Made by a program: the position numbers and the translations under genes
The notes under the pieces: model-generated
Told to the model about the DNA's origin: nothing
The model's database searches: none
What the model saw: the letters and a program-made list of their open reading frames with translations, nothing else
Part shown: piece by piece, positions 41,488-49,977 of the stretch
Position numbering within the stretch: the stretch's first letter is position 1
Layout: each line of letters starts with the position of its first letter
From: Firmicutes bacterium AM55-24TS
GTDB lineage: Bacteria > Bacillota > Clostridia > UBA1381
Length of the DNA stretch: 64,000 bases
NCBI GenBank assembly: GCA_003460745.1
Contig: QTVU01000012.1
Coordinates: 6,778-70,777, forward strand
Direction of reading: 5' to 3'

Positions 41488-42752
41488 AAACTTTATATAT
41501 TGAATGTAATATGGGTGCGGCAGGTGATATGTTGATGTCTGCATTGTTGGAGCTGCACCCAAATGCAGAGGATTTTTTGAATAGGTTAAATGCACTTGGT
41601 ATTCCGAATGTGACCGTAAGTAAGACGTCAAGCGTGAAGTGTGGCATAACGGGAACACATGTAGATGTAAGCGTAAACGGTGAACATGAGGACGAGCATA
41701 TGCACGAACACCACGACCATCATGAACATCACGACCACCATGAGCACCACGAACACGAGCATCACGACCATCATCATGAGCATCACCACCACCATCACCA
41801 TACGGGTATGCACGAAATCGAACATATCATAGAACATTTTGATGTTCCCGAAAATGTACGCACAGATATATTGGCGGTATATCATTTGATTGCGGAGGCT
41901 GAAAGCCACGCACATGGTTGTGAAATCAATCAAATACATTTTTACGAGGTTGGACAAATGGATGCAGTAGCGGATATTACAGGCGTCTGTATGCTGATAA
42001 ATGAGTTGGGTATTGATAAAATTATCGCTTCACCAATCCATGTCGGTTGCGGTCAAGTGCAGTGTGCGCATGGAATATTGCCTGTTCCTGCACCGGCAAC
42101 GGCATATATATTAAAGGATATTCCGATTTACGGCGGAAGTGTTCATGGTGAATTGTGTACGCCGACAGGTGCGGCACTTTTGGCACATTTTGCAGACGAG
42201 TTTGGCAATATGCCTGTTATGCGTGTTTCAAAAATAGGGTACGGAATGGGTAAAAAGGACTTTGATACGGCAAATTGTATTCGTGTTATGCTCGGTGAAA
42301 CGGAAAGTGAAGCACAACAGGTTTTAGAGTTGAAATGTAATATTGACGATATGACTGCGGAGGGAATCGGCTATGCAACAGAGCAACTTCTGAAATTGGG
42401 AGCGGTTGACGTGTTTACCGTGCCAATCGGTATGAAAAAGAACCGCCCGGGAACTTTGCTTTCATGTATCTGCAAAATTTCGGACAAGGAAACAATAGTA
42501 AATGCAATATTCAGATACACTTCTACAATAGGTATTAGACAAAATATTTGTGAACGTTACATACTTGAAAGAACAGAAAACACAGTAAAAACAAAGTATG
42601 GAGATGTTCGTGTTAAACAGTCGGAGGGGTATGGCGTAAAACGTGTAAACACCGAATATGACGACGTTGCAAAAATTTCGGACGAACTTGGTATTTCCAT
42701 AAGCGAAACACGCAGATTGATAGGAGAGGAATTAGAGAAAAATGAACAGTAA
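41484..42752 (+). CDS. larC: LarC, nickel insertion protein (single fused reading frame, His-rich)
   Basis: Inserts nickel into the pincer nucleotide. Typical features are the N-terminal YIECNMGAAGDMLMSALLEL, HFYEVGQMDAVADITG, and CNIDDMTAEGIGYATEQLL in the C-terminal half. Residues about 66-110 are an extreme His/Asp/Glu-rich metal-binding stretch. In Lactobacillus plantarum the two halves (LarC1 and LarC2) are joined by ribosomal frameshifting; here they form one continuous 422-residue frame. It overlaps larB by four bases (ATGA) and larE by 11, showing tight coupling. Confidence 0.95.
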   Translation: MKTLYIECNMGAAGDMLMSALLELHPNAEDFLNRLNALGIPNVTVSKTSSVKCGITGTHVDVSVNGEHEDEHMHEHHDHHEHHDHHEHHEHEHHDHHHEHHHHHHHTGMHEIEHIIEHFDVPENVRTDILAVYHLIAEAESHAHGCEINQIHFYEVGQMDAVADITGVCMLINELGIDKIIASPIHVGCGQVQCAHGILPVPAPATAYILKDIPIYGGSVHGELCTPTGAALLAHFADEFGNMPVMRVSKIGYGMGKKDFDTANCIRVMLGETESEAQQVLELKCNIDDMTAEGIGYATEQLLKLGAVDVFTVPIGMKKNRPGTLLSCICKISDKETIVNAIFRYTSTIGIRQNICERYILERTENTVKTKYGDVRVKQSEGYGVKRVNTEYDDVAKISDELGISISETRRLIGEELEKNEQ

Positions 42753-43545
42753 GTATGAGAAAATGATAGAGAATTTGAAATCGTTGGGCAGTGTCGCAGT
42801 GGCATTTTCCGGCGGCGTGGATTCTACGTTTTTGCTAAAGGCGGCAAAGGAAGCACTCGGAAATAATGCTCTTGCCGTTACGGTACGCTCATGTATAATT
42901 CCGAGTAATGAATTTTGCGAATCGGAGGAATTTTGCAAAAGTGAAAATATTCGTCATATTATTTGTGATGTCAACCCACTTGATATAGACGGTTTTGCGG
43001 ATAATCCGACAAATCGTTGTTATATCTGCAAAAAGGAAATATTCAGCCTTATAAAGAAAGTCGCCGTAGAAAACGGTGTAAATGCGGTTGCGGAAGGCTC
43101 AAACCTTGATGATAACGGCGACTATCGTCCCGGTATGAAAGCAATTCATGAATTGGGAGTATTAAGCCCTCTGCAAACGGCAGGATTTACAAAACAGGAA
43201 ATTCGAGATGTATCCGAAGAACTCGGACTTCCTACTTGGAATAAACCGTCTTTCGCTTGCCTTGCTTCACGTTTTGTGTACGGTGAAAAAATCACCGCTG
43301 AAAAACTTGAAAGAGTCGGAAAAGCGGAACAAATATTGCGCAATTCAGGATTTAAACAGTTTAGAGTTCGTATTCATGGCGATATTGCCCGAATAGAATT
43401 GCTGCCGGAGGACTTTGAAAAAATGCTTGAAATGAGAGAAGAATTATATGCGAGTGTAAAAGCTCTTGGCTTTTCTTATGTGACTATGGATTTACAAGGT
43501 TATCGTACAGGTAGCATGAACGAAGTAATTGCGACTGATAAATAA
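42742..43545 (+). CDS. larE: LarE, pyridinium-3,5-bisthiocarboxylic acid mononucleotide synthase
   Basis: ATP-dependent sulfur transferase that converts the carboxylates of the pincer precursor to thiocarboxylates. The PP-loop is AFSGGVDSTFLLKAA (about 20-34). The catalytic-region cysteine lies in KPSFACLASRFVYG, and NRCYICKKEIF supplies two further cysteines. Known LarE enzymes either sacrifice one cysteine or use clustered cysteines; which applies cannot be decided by eye. 267 residues, normal length. It overlaps larC by 11 bases and is the last gene of the operon. Confidence 0.93.
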   Translation: MNSKYEKMIENLKSLGSVAVAFSGGVDSTFLLKAAKEALGNNALAVTVRSCIIPSNEFCESEEFCKSENIRHIICDVNPLDIDGFADNPTNRCYICKKEIFSLIKKVAVENGVNAVAEGSNLDDNGDYRPGMKAIHELGVLSPLQTAGFTKQEIRDVSEELGLPTWNKPSFACLASRFVYGEKITAEKLERVGKAEQILRNSGFKQFRVRIHGDIARIELLPEDFEKMLEMREELYASVKALGFSYVTMDLQGYRTGSMNEVIATDK

Positions 43546-43548
43546 TGA

Positions 43549-43822
43549 ACTGTACGAAAATATCGTACAGTTGAAAATGAATATACACCCAAACAAACCG
43601 CACCGATAAGCTGTTTCGATGCATTTGTTTGAAACTGAAAAAACGGTGAAGCGTTAGATAAAATGCAGGCGAATTTAAAGCACAAAAAGATTTATGCGAA
43701 CGGGATAAAGAAAGAGTGTGACTGCAAGTAGGAGAAAACAGGCAAGCTGATGAACCGCCCTCCAATTAGTTAGATTTTGAGTCTGACTTTTGGGGGCGGT
43801 TCAATAAAGCTTGTCTTTTTTT
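43549..43822 (+). terminator. Hairpin-rich end of the lar operon
   Basis: ACTGTACGA...TCGTACAGT just after larE forms one hairpin. Further on, GAACCGCCC (43752-43760) pairs with GGGCGGTTC (43794-43802). This nests inside GGCAAGCT (43741-43748) pairing with AGCTTGTC (43808-43815), followed by TTTTTTT. No gene is seen in the 381-bp gap. Confidence 0.65.
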
Positions 43823-43850
43823 ATAATGAAAACAATAATTCTTTTTATTG

Positions 43851-43883
43851 GTACTATTTTTTGTACACCGTGTAATGTATAAT
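43851..43883 (+). promoter_or_regulatory. Palindromic operator and -10 box of the PD-(D/E)XK gene
   Basis: GTAC at 43851-43854 and 43863-43866, eight bases between, with TATAAT at 43878-43883. The same arrangement, with identical spacing, precedes the WYL gene at 45103. The palindrome covers the -35 region. Confidence 0.5.
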
Positions 43884-43926
43884 AATAAGTGAAAAACAAA
43901 TAAAGAAGAAAACAGGAGGAATAAAA

Positions 43927-45018
43927 ATGCTTACAAGACCTAATATATTCAATTATGCAAAAAAAGAGTTGTCGCAGGACGCAGTGATATGTTGGCTTTT
44001 GGAATGTTGTCATTCGGATGATGATAAATACAGAAAGATAGGAATTGATTTTGTAAGATTTATACTTGATAATGAAAATATTAAAGAAAAGGATATAGAG
44101 CTTGAAAAAGACAGCCCGCGTAGTCAGTATAAGAATATGGATGTGTATGCAAATATTCGTGTCGGCAAAACAATAATACCTGTTATATTTGAGGATAAAA
44201 CCGATACATTTTTACATGACAATCAAGAAAGCAAATATATAGAAAAGATTGAAAAATTGAAAACGGGCAGTCTTTTTAACGATAACGGACTTTGTTGGAG
44301 AGAAAAAGCACAATATGTATTTTTTAAAACAGGATATGTTTTTGATTGGCAAAGAGAAGTGATTGAAAATTTGGATAAAAATATTAATGCGGAAGTTAAA
44401 AGTATATATATTGATGACATACTGAACTTTATTTCTAAGCATAAAGATAAGGATTTTATGCTTGCGGATTATTATAAGTATTTGTTGGACAGAAAAGTAA
44501 GTTTGGTCAATGGTATTGAAGATAAATGCAACCGATATTTCAGAAAAATATTTGGTGAGAACAGATGGTTTCAATATAATCATCAAGGTTGGGCGGCAAA
44601 AAGATTGGGATATATAGAAGATAGGAATGAAAAAAACAGAATTTATTATGAAGTGAGAACAGGTACACGATCGAATAATGGTAAACAGTCATATGTGATA
44701 ATTTTTCATCAATATCGAGATGAAAAATCAATTATCGGTAATGAAAAAGAAAAGGACAAGTTGAGAGAATGCAGAAAGAAATTTTTTGAAGATGACAGAG
44801 AGTTCGTTGAACAAATTATTAATGAAAAAAACGAGATAGGGATAATTGAAGAAAAAACTGCAAAAAACGAAATGGCAAATCAAAGGAATTTATTTAAAGT
44901 GTTTATTGATGAAACAAATGAAGATACAGTTTGTGAATTCTTTAGAGAGTTTGTAGAGAGATTTAACGTGCGGGCAACAGATACGCATAAAGATGAATAT
45001 GTTATTTTTAGAGATTGA
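43927..45018 (+). CDS. PD-(D/E)XK nuclease-superfamily-like protein
   Basis: A protein of 363 residues, with no signal peptide. The N-terminus NIFNYAKKELSQDAVICWLLECC is characteristic of a PD-(D/E)XK group found next to defence or mobile genes. The nuclease core is suggested by MDVYANIRVGKTIIPVIFEDKTDT (about 58-83), giving an Asp followed by a Glu-Asp-Lys element. The C-terminal half is charged and unrecognised. The start is ATG 43927 with CAGGAGG upstream. It shares a promoter palindrome with the following WYL regulator gene. A DNA-cleaving defence role is plausible but not shown. Confidence 0.65.
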   Translation: MLTRPNIFNYAKKELSQDAVICWLLECCHSDDDKYRKIGIDFVRFILDNENIKEKDIELEKDSPRSQYKNMDVYANIRVGKTIIPVIFEDKTDTFLHDNQESKYIEKIEKLKTGSLFNDNGLCWREKAQYVFFKTGYVFDWQREVIENLDKNINAEVKSIYIDDILNFISKHKDKDFMLADYYKYLLDRKVSLVNGIEDKCNRYFRKIFGENRWFQYNHQGWAAKRLGYIEDRNEKNRIYYEVRTGTRSNNGKQSYVIIFHQYRDEKSIIGNEKEKDKLRECRKKFFEDDREFVEQIINEKNEIGIIEEKTAKNEMANQRNLFKVFIDETNEDTVCEFFREFVERFNVRATDTHKDEYVIFRD

Positions 45019-45037
45019 TTTGTATTGTGAATGAGAT

Positions 45038-45070
45038 GTACTAAAAAATGTACATTGTATGTTGTATAAT
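45038..45070 (+). promoter_or_regulatory. Palindromic operator and -10 box of the WYL gene
   Basis: GTAC at 45038-45041 and 45050-45053, eight bases between, TATAAT at 45065-45070. This is the same layout as at 43851. It may be an autoregulatory site for the WYL protein. Confidence 0.5.
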
Positions 45071-45102
45071 AATTAAAGAATAAAATTTGAAAGGTGATTT
45101 TT

Positions 45103-46124
45103 ATGTATACAATACCGCCAAAGAAAATGGTTATCATAAATATTCTTGATATTCTGAAAAAGTATTCTGATATGGACCACCGTCTTACTCAAGCGCAGAT
45201 AATTGAGATATTAAAAAAGAATATTATATGGATGTTGACAGAAGAACCGTAAAAAGGAATTTGATGAATCTTTTAGATTTTGATTTTGGTATTGATTATA
45301 CGGAAATTATAAAAAAGAATGAAAAGGGTGAAGAAATACCTATTTGTACGGATTGGTACATAACAAGAGAATTTGATGATTCTGAAATTCGACTTTTAAT
45401 TGACAGCGTATTGTTTTCAAAAACAATTCCGCAAAAGCAATGTAAAAAACTTATTGATAAATTAAAAGGATTATCAAATATTTATTTTGAGAAAAAAGTT
45501 AATCATATATGCAGTTTGCCGGAAATTCGTCCGGAGAACAAGGAGCTGTTTTATACGATTGATGTTCTTGACGAGGCAATTTCAAAAGGTAAAAAGGTGT
45601 CGTTTATATATAATTCATATGGCACGGACAAAAAACTACATCCAAAACGTGAGCGTGAATATGTCATAAATCCGTATCAAATGGTGGCGACGAATGGAAG
45701 ATATTATTTGATATGCAATTATGATAAGTACGATACTTTATCAAATTATCGCATTGATAGAATAACCGGAATAAAAATGATGAATGAAAAAAGAAAATCG
45801 ATTAATGAACTTAAAGAGGGTGAAATTAATCTTCCGAAACATATGGCAGAACATCTGTATATGTTTGCCGGTGAAAGCATACGAGTAAAGTTTAAAGCGA
45901 AAAATTATATTATTGACCAAATTATAGATTGGTTTGGATTTGGACCGAAAATAACGAAACAAGATGAGGATACGTGTATGGTAGAAGTGGAAGTCAATGA
46001 GGAGGCATTTTTCCACTGGGCAATGCAATACGGTTTGCATATCGAGGTGTTAGAGCCGACATCAATGCGCGAGCGGATAATGAGTGCAATAAAAGAATTA
46101 AATGATAAATATGTTACTCATTAA
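45103..46124 (+). CDS. WYL-domain transcriptional regulator, split by a -1 frame change at A AAA AAG
   Basis: The first frame, from ATG 45103 (GAAAGGTGA upstream), encodes the start of a winged helix (KKMVIINILDILKKYSDMDHRLTQAQIIEILKK) and stops at 45252 after 49 codons. The rest lies in the -1 frame: EYYMDVDRRTVKRNLMNLLDF, then the WYL domain (about 140-210 with SFIYNSYG, INPYQMVATNGRYYLICNY, NYRIDRITGIKM) and the WCX C-terminus (FHWAMQYGLHIEVLEP). The frames meet at 45213-45219, a perfect A AAA AAG heptamer in phase for -1 slippage. Either programmed frameshifting or a lost base in the A6 tract explains it. The fused product, about 340 residues, is the normal size. Confidence 0.82.
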
Positions 46125-46168
46125 GGATAACAGAAGAATAGTGATTAAAGGTTAAGGGGTGAGGCAAA

Positions 46169-47272
46169 ATGTCGGAATATAAATCAAGAATAAACATACA
46201 AGTAAAAAATGTTCCCGATTGGGAAAAGTTATTTGACATAAAGATGAAAGAAGAATGGGGACTTGGAGAAGATGCAAAAAAAGTTTTCAAAGTGCCGTAT
46301 TCAAAAAAACAAACAGAATTTATAAAAGCAGAAGATTGGTCTGTGGATTCTAAAAACTTGGAAGACTTAGTTGAAACTGTTGTCAAAACAATGGGCTATG
46401 AAAATTGTGCTGTTGTAGCTGATACAACGGAATGTAGTGGGATTGAGCAAAAGTGTGATTCGGTTGTGGCAATAGGTCGCCAATATATTATTCGCATATC
46501 TTATCCGAACGGTAATACGCTGAAAAGAGTAAATGTTTTCAATATTTACAACTATTTAAAAATCATAGATATTCATCTAAGCATAAAGGATATTGAATTT
46601 TTACGACAAATTTCCGAAAAATTTGCTTATGGTGACAATAATCAAACAGTTATTGTTATACCAAATGGCAGAATAATGATAAGACCGGAAGAATTTACGG
46701 GGAACTTTTTGTTGGAAAGTGTTACTATTCCTGAAAGTGTAAAACATATTGGAGAACATGCTTTTGCAAATTGTAAAAACTTAAGTGAAGTAATAATTTC
46801 CGATAATGTATTTAATATTGATTGCGGTGCATTTAGTAACTGTGAGAGCTTGGGAGAAATTTTTATTCCAAACAGTGTAACAAATATCGGAGCGGATGCT
46901 TTTTATGGTTGCAAAAATTTGAATAAAATAAATATTTCAAATAAGGTCGTAATCCTTGAAAAAGGTGTATTTAGCGGATGTGAAAATTTAAACGAAATAA
47001 CTATTCCGTATGGCGTGATAAATATTGGTGACGGTGCATTTGAGGAATGTAAAAGTTTAAGAGAAGTAAGTATACCGGATAGTGTAGCAAGCATTGGAGA
47101 TTATGCTTTTTGGAATTGTCAAAGCTTAAACCAAATAACTGTTTGGTCAAATGTGACAAGCATTGGATATTCTGCGTTTGATGGTTGCAAAAATCTTACG
47201 ATAAGAGCATTCAAAGGCAGTTATGCAGAGCGATATGCGTTGGAAAATGAGATACCATTTGAAGAAATATAA
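46169..47272 (+). CDS. Leucine-rich-repeat (BspA/LRR_5) protein 1 with novel N-terminal domain
   Basis: A protein of 367 residues without a signal peptide, so probably cytoplasmic. The N-terminal ~165 residues (YKSRINIQVKNVPDWEKLFDIKMKEEW; WSVDSKNLEDLVETVVKTMGYENCAVVAD) are shared only with the two next genes and are not recognised. From about 185 run seven BspA-type repeats of ~23 residues with the pattern I-P-x-S-V-x-x-I-G-x-x-A-F-x-x-C. The end (IRAFKGSYAERYALENEIPFEEI) is also shared. The start follows AAGGGGTGAGG. It lies 44 bp after the WYL gene and may be in the same transcript. A ligand- or protein-binding role is likely from the repeats. Confidence 0.8.
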   Translation: MSEYKSRINIQVKNVPDWEKLFDIKMKEEWGLGEDAKKVFKVPYSKKQTEFIKAEDWSVDSKNLEDLVETVVKTMGYENCAVVADTTECSGIEQKCDSVVAIGRQYIIRISYPNGNTLKRVNVFNIYNYLKIIDIHLSIKDIEFLRQISEKFAYGDNNQTVIVIPNGRIMIRPEEFTGNFLLESVTIPESVKHIGEHAFANCKNLSEVIISDNVFNIDCGAFSNCESLGEIFIPNSVTNIGADAFYGCKNLNKINISNKVVILEKGVFSGCENLNEITIPYGVINIGDGAFEECKSLREVSIPDSVASIGDYAFWNCQSLNQITVWSNVTSIGYSAFDGCKNLTIRAFKGSYAERYALENEIPFEEI

Positions 47273-47308
47273 CGTTCAGATTATAGACAAAATCAAGGAG
47301 TGAGACAA

Positions 47309-48883
47309 ATGCCGGAATATAAATCAAGAATAAATGTAAGGGTACGCATAGATCAACAAGATTGGAAAAAGTTAGCTGATATTAAAACAAAAGAAGAATG
47401 GAAACTGGATGAAAGTGTGGAAGAGATTTTTATAATAGCAAGAGGCGGATTTATAAAGACGGATGACTGGTCTGTTGACCCTAAAACTTTGGAGGATTTG
47501 GTTAAAACTTTTGCTGAAATTGCGGGTTATGAAAAGTGCGTTATTATAGCTGATGTGGTAGAACAGAATGTAGAAAATCCGTCCGGTACTTCTTTTTTAG
47601 CATTGGGCAATCAAAATTTTATTAGCATATCTTATTTGAATAGCGATAAATTAAATGAAACAAATATTTCTGATGTTTGCGAATATTTAAAACAAATAGA
47701 TTTTGAACTGAGTCCAAATGATATTTATTATTTAAGACAAAATTTTGACGAATTTACTTATGATGATACAAACGGAATAGACGTTGTTATTCCTGAAGGA
47801 AGGAATGAGATAATAGAACGAGAATTTGAAGGGGATATTTTAGTTAAAAGTGTTGTTATTCCTGATAGTGTAAAAAGTATAGGACCACGGGCGTTTTACG
47901 ATTGCCCGATACTAAATAAAGTAAACATACCGCATGGTATAACGGAAATAGGGTGGTTTGTATTTCATGGTTGTAAAAATTTAAAAGAAATGGTTATACC
48001 GGACAGTGTAAAAAGAATTGGAGATTGTGCGTTTTATGACTGTAAAAATTTAGAAGAAATAGTTATACCCGACAGTGTAGAAAGTATCGGAGATGGTGCA
48101 TTTAGGGGTTGTATAAATTTAAAAGAAATAGATATACCGAATAGTATAAAAAGTATTGAAGAATGTGCTTTTTTGGAGTGTATAAATCTAAAAGAAATAA
48201 CCATACCATACGGTGTGCCAAGTATCGGTGAATTAACATTTTATGGTTGCAGAAATTTAAAAGAAATAGTTATACCGGATAGTGTAAAAAGCATAGGAGA
48301 ACAGGCTTTTTGGGGGTGTAAAAATTTAAAAGAAATAACCATACCATATGGCGTGCCCAGTATCGGTAAATCAACGTTTAGGGGTTGTAAAAAATTAAAA
48401 GAAATAGTTATACCGGATAGTGTAAAAAGCATTGGAGAGTGTGCGTTTTTTGATTGTATAAATTTAAAAGAAATAACCATACCATACGGTGTGCCAAGTA
48501 TCAGTGAATCAACGTTTAGTGGTTGTGAAAAATTAAAAGAAATAGTTATACCGGATAGTGTAAAAAGCATTGGAGATCAGGCTTTTTGGGGTTGTGTAAT
48601 AAAAGAAATAGTTATACCGGACAGTATAGAAAGTATCGGAGATGGTGCTTTTAGTGAGTGTAAATATTTAAAAGAAATAGTTATATCGGACAGCGTGAAA
48701 AGTATTGGAGATTATGCGTTTTATCGTTGCAAAGATCTAAAAGAAATAGTTATACCGGATAGTGTAAAAAATATTGGTGATTCTGCGTTTGAAGACTGCG
48801 AAAATCTTACGATAAGAGCACACAAAGGCAGTTATGCGGAACAATATACGTTGGAAAATGATATACCGTTTGAAGAAATATAA
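47309..48883 (+). CDS. Leucine-rich-repeat (BspA/LRR_5) protein 2, expanded repeats
   Basis: A protein of 524 residues with the same N-terminal domain as its neighbours (PEYKSRINVRVRIDQQDWKKLADIKTKEEWKLDE; DWSVDPKTLEDLVKTFAEIAGYEKC). About 14 LRR_5 units follow from residue ~185. Several are nearly identical at DNA level (KEIVIPDSVKSIG repeated), showing recent tandem expansion. No signal peptide is present. The start ATG 47309 follows AAGGAGTGAG and is preferred to an in-frame GTG at 47300. The spacing of 36 bp from protein 1 suggests an operon. Function unknown. Confidence 0.8.
   Translation: MPEYKSRINVRVRIDQQDWKKLADIKTKEEWKLDESVEEIFIIARGGFIKTDDWSVDPKTLEDLVKTFAEIAGYEKCVIIADVVEQNVENPSGTSFLALGNQNFISISYLNSDKLNETNISDVCEYLKQIDFELSPNDIYYLRQNFDEFTYDDTNGIDVVIPEGRNEIIEREFEGDILVKSVVIPDSVKSIGPRAFYDCPILNKVNIPHGITEIGWFVFHGCKNLKEMVIPDSVKRIGDCAFYDCKNLEEIVIPDSVESIGDGAFRGCINLKEIDIPNSIKSIEECAFLECINLKEITIPYGVPSIGELTFYGCRNLKEIVIPDSVKSIGEQAFWGCKNLKEITIPYGVPSIGKSTFRGCKKLKEIVIPDSVKSIGECAFFDCINLKEITIPYGVPSISESTFSGCEKLKEIVIPDSVKSIGDQAFWGCVIKEIVIPDSIESIGDGAFSECKYLKEIVISDSVKSIGDYAFYRCKDLKEIVIPDSVKNIGDSAFEDCENLTIRAHKGSYAEQYTLENDIPFEEI
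47855..48775 (+). repeat. Tandem ~69-bp coding repeats in LRR protein 2
   Basis: About 13 copies of a 23-codon unit. The core AAAGAAATAGTTATACCGGA recurs near 48261, 48399, 48534 and 48738, and close variants lie between. A second unit type (ATAACCATACCATACGGTGT and near variants) recurs near 48200, 48339 and 48474, alternating with the first, so pairs of units were duplicated together. Confidence 0.85.
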
Positions 48884-48929
48884 AAATACTTAAATGATAC
48901 TGATATTACGAAATCGAGGAGTAAGAAAA

Positions 48930-49282
48930 ATGTCGCAATTCAAATCAAGAATAAATATAAAAATAGAAAAAATTTGTGATTGGGCTAAGTTGCTCGATAT
49001 TAAAATAAAAGAAGAATGGAAACTGGACAAGAATTTGCAGGGGATATTTCAGTGGAAAGTGTTGTTATTCCTGACGGCGTAATAAGTATAGGCGAACGTG
49101 CGTTTGAAGATTGCCCGATGCTTAATGAAGTAGTTATTCCGAATAGCGTAACAAGTATAGGTGAACATGCGTTTGACGGTTGCAGATATATTAGTATAAG
49201 GGTACATAAAGGTAGTTATGCGGAACAATATGCAAAAGAAAATAAAATACATAGTATGGGATTTAAAGAAGATTACAATTAA
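48930..49282 (+). pseudogene. Decayed third copy of the LRR protein (internal deletion and frame change)
   Basis: The N-terminus ([34 protein letters not shown]) matches proteins 1 and 2. The sequence then jumps, in a different frame, to [25 protein letters not shown], which corresponds to the first repeat ~150 residues later in protein 2. Two repeats and the shared tail ([14 protein letters not shown]) follow to 49282. A deletion of the domain in between, with loss of frame at about 49025-49040, explains this. Neither frame alone gives a complete product. Confidence 0.7.
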
Positions 49283-49350
49283 AATACACAGTTCCGATAA
49301 ACTGTTTGAAAAATTACAGCACACGTTAGTGAGATAAAATGTGACTAAAT

Positions 49351-49379
49351 AAAGACAAGCTAATAAAGCTTGTCTTTAT
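49351..49379 (+). terminator. Terminator at the end of the LRR cluster
   Basis: AAAGACAAGCT (49351-49361) pairs with AGCTTGTCTTT (49367-49377), followed by ATTTATT. Its 3' arm is part of a repeat also found at 43803-43818. Confidence 0.75.
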
Positions 49380-49445
49380 TTATTGTTATATTAGATTACA
49401 ATATATCATTTTTATTTTGTGTTGTGTATGACTTTATGAGCATTT

Positions 49446-49974
49446 AAACAAATCAATAGGGGAGAAAATCAATAGCCATATCCCTAATGCCGTCCCTACG
49501 GCAGAGGGAGCGATTGAGATAGCGATTACGGAAACACCATTTACAATTCACGGAAGTAAAAGCCTTGTTTTAGGTTATGGTAAAATCGGAAAAATATTAT
49601 CAAAGGATTTATATGCCTTGGGTGCTCAAACATATGTGGAGGCACGAAAATATGCCGATCTTGCTATGATTGAGGGACATGGATATGAGCCGTTGCCGCT
49701 TGACAACTTAAAAGACCACATACACGAATTTGATATAATTTTCAACACTATACCTTCGCTGATTTTGGACGATGAAATTTTAACAAAAGTCAAAAAAGAC
49801 GCTCTTATTATCGACCTTGCCTCAAAACCGGGGGGAATTGATTTTGACGCCGCAAAAGCATACGGTTTAAAAGTAATTTGGGCGTTGTCGTTACCGGGTA
49901 AAATTGCTCCCGTTTCGTCCGGAGCAATTATCAAAGACACGATTATGAATATTATCAAAGAATTGGGGGTGTAA
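49446..49974 (+). pseudogene. spoVFA: Dipicolinate synthase subunit A, 5' truncated
   Basis: An open frame runs from about 49446 with no good start codon. It gives IPNAVPTAEGAIEIAITETPFTIHGS, the NAD-binding GYGKIGKILSKDLYALGAQ and FNTIPSLILDDEIL, followed by SLPGKIAPVSSGAIIKDTI and the stop at 49974. Family members have about 290 residues; this piece has ~175 and lacks the N-terminal substrate domain. The in-frame TTG at 49618 would give only 118 residues. The intact partner gene starts 4 bp after. The gene normally makes dipicolinic acid for the spore core. The upstream LRR island ends about 65 bp before the break, so the truncation may come from that insertion. Confidence 0.75.
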
Positions 49975-49977
49975 TAA

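Noticed and set aside
41684..41810. His-codon-rich tract in larC as a simple-sequence error or CRISPR-like repeat
   Set aside because: It is in frame, encodes a His/Asp/Glu-rich metal-binding segment as seen in other LarC and nickel proteins, and lacks regular repeat-spacer structure.
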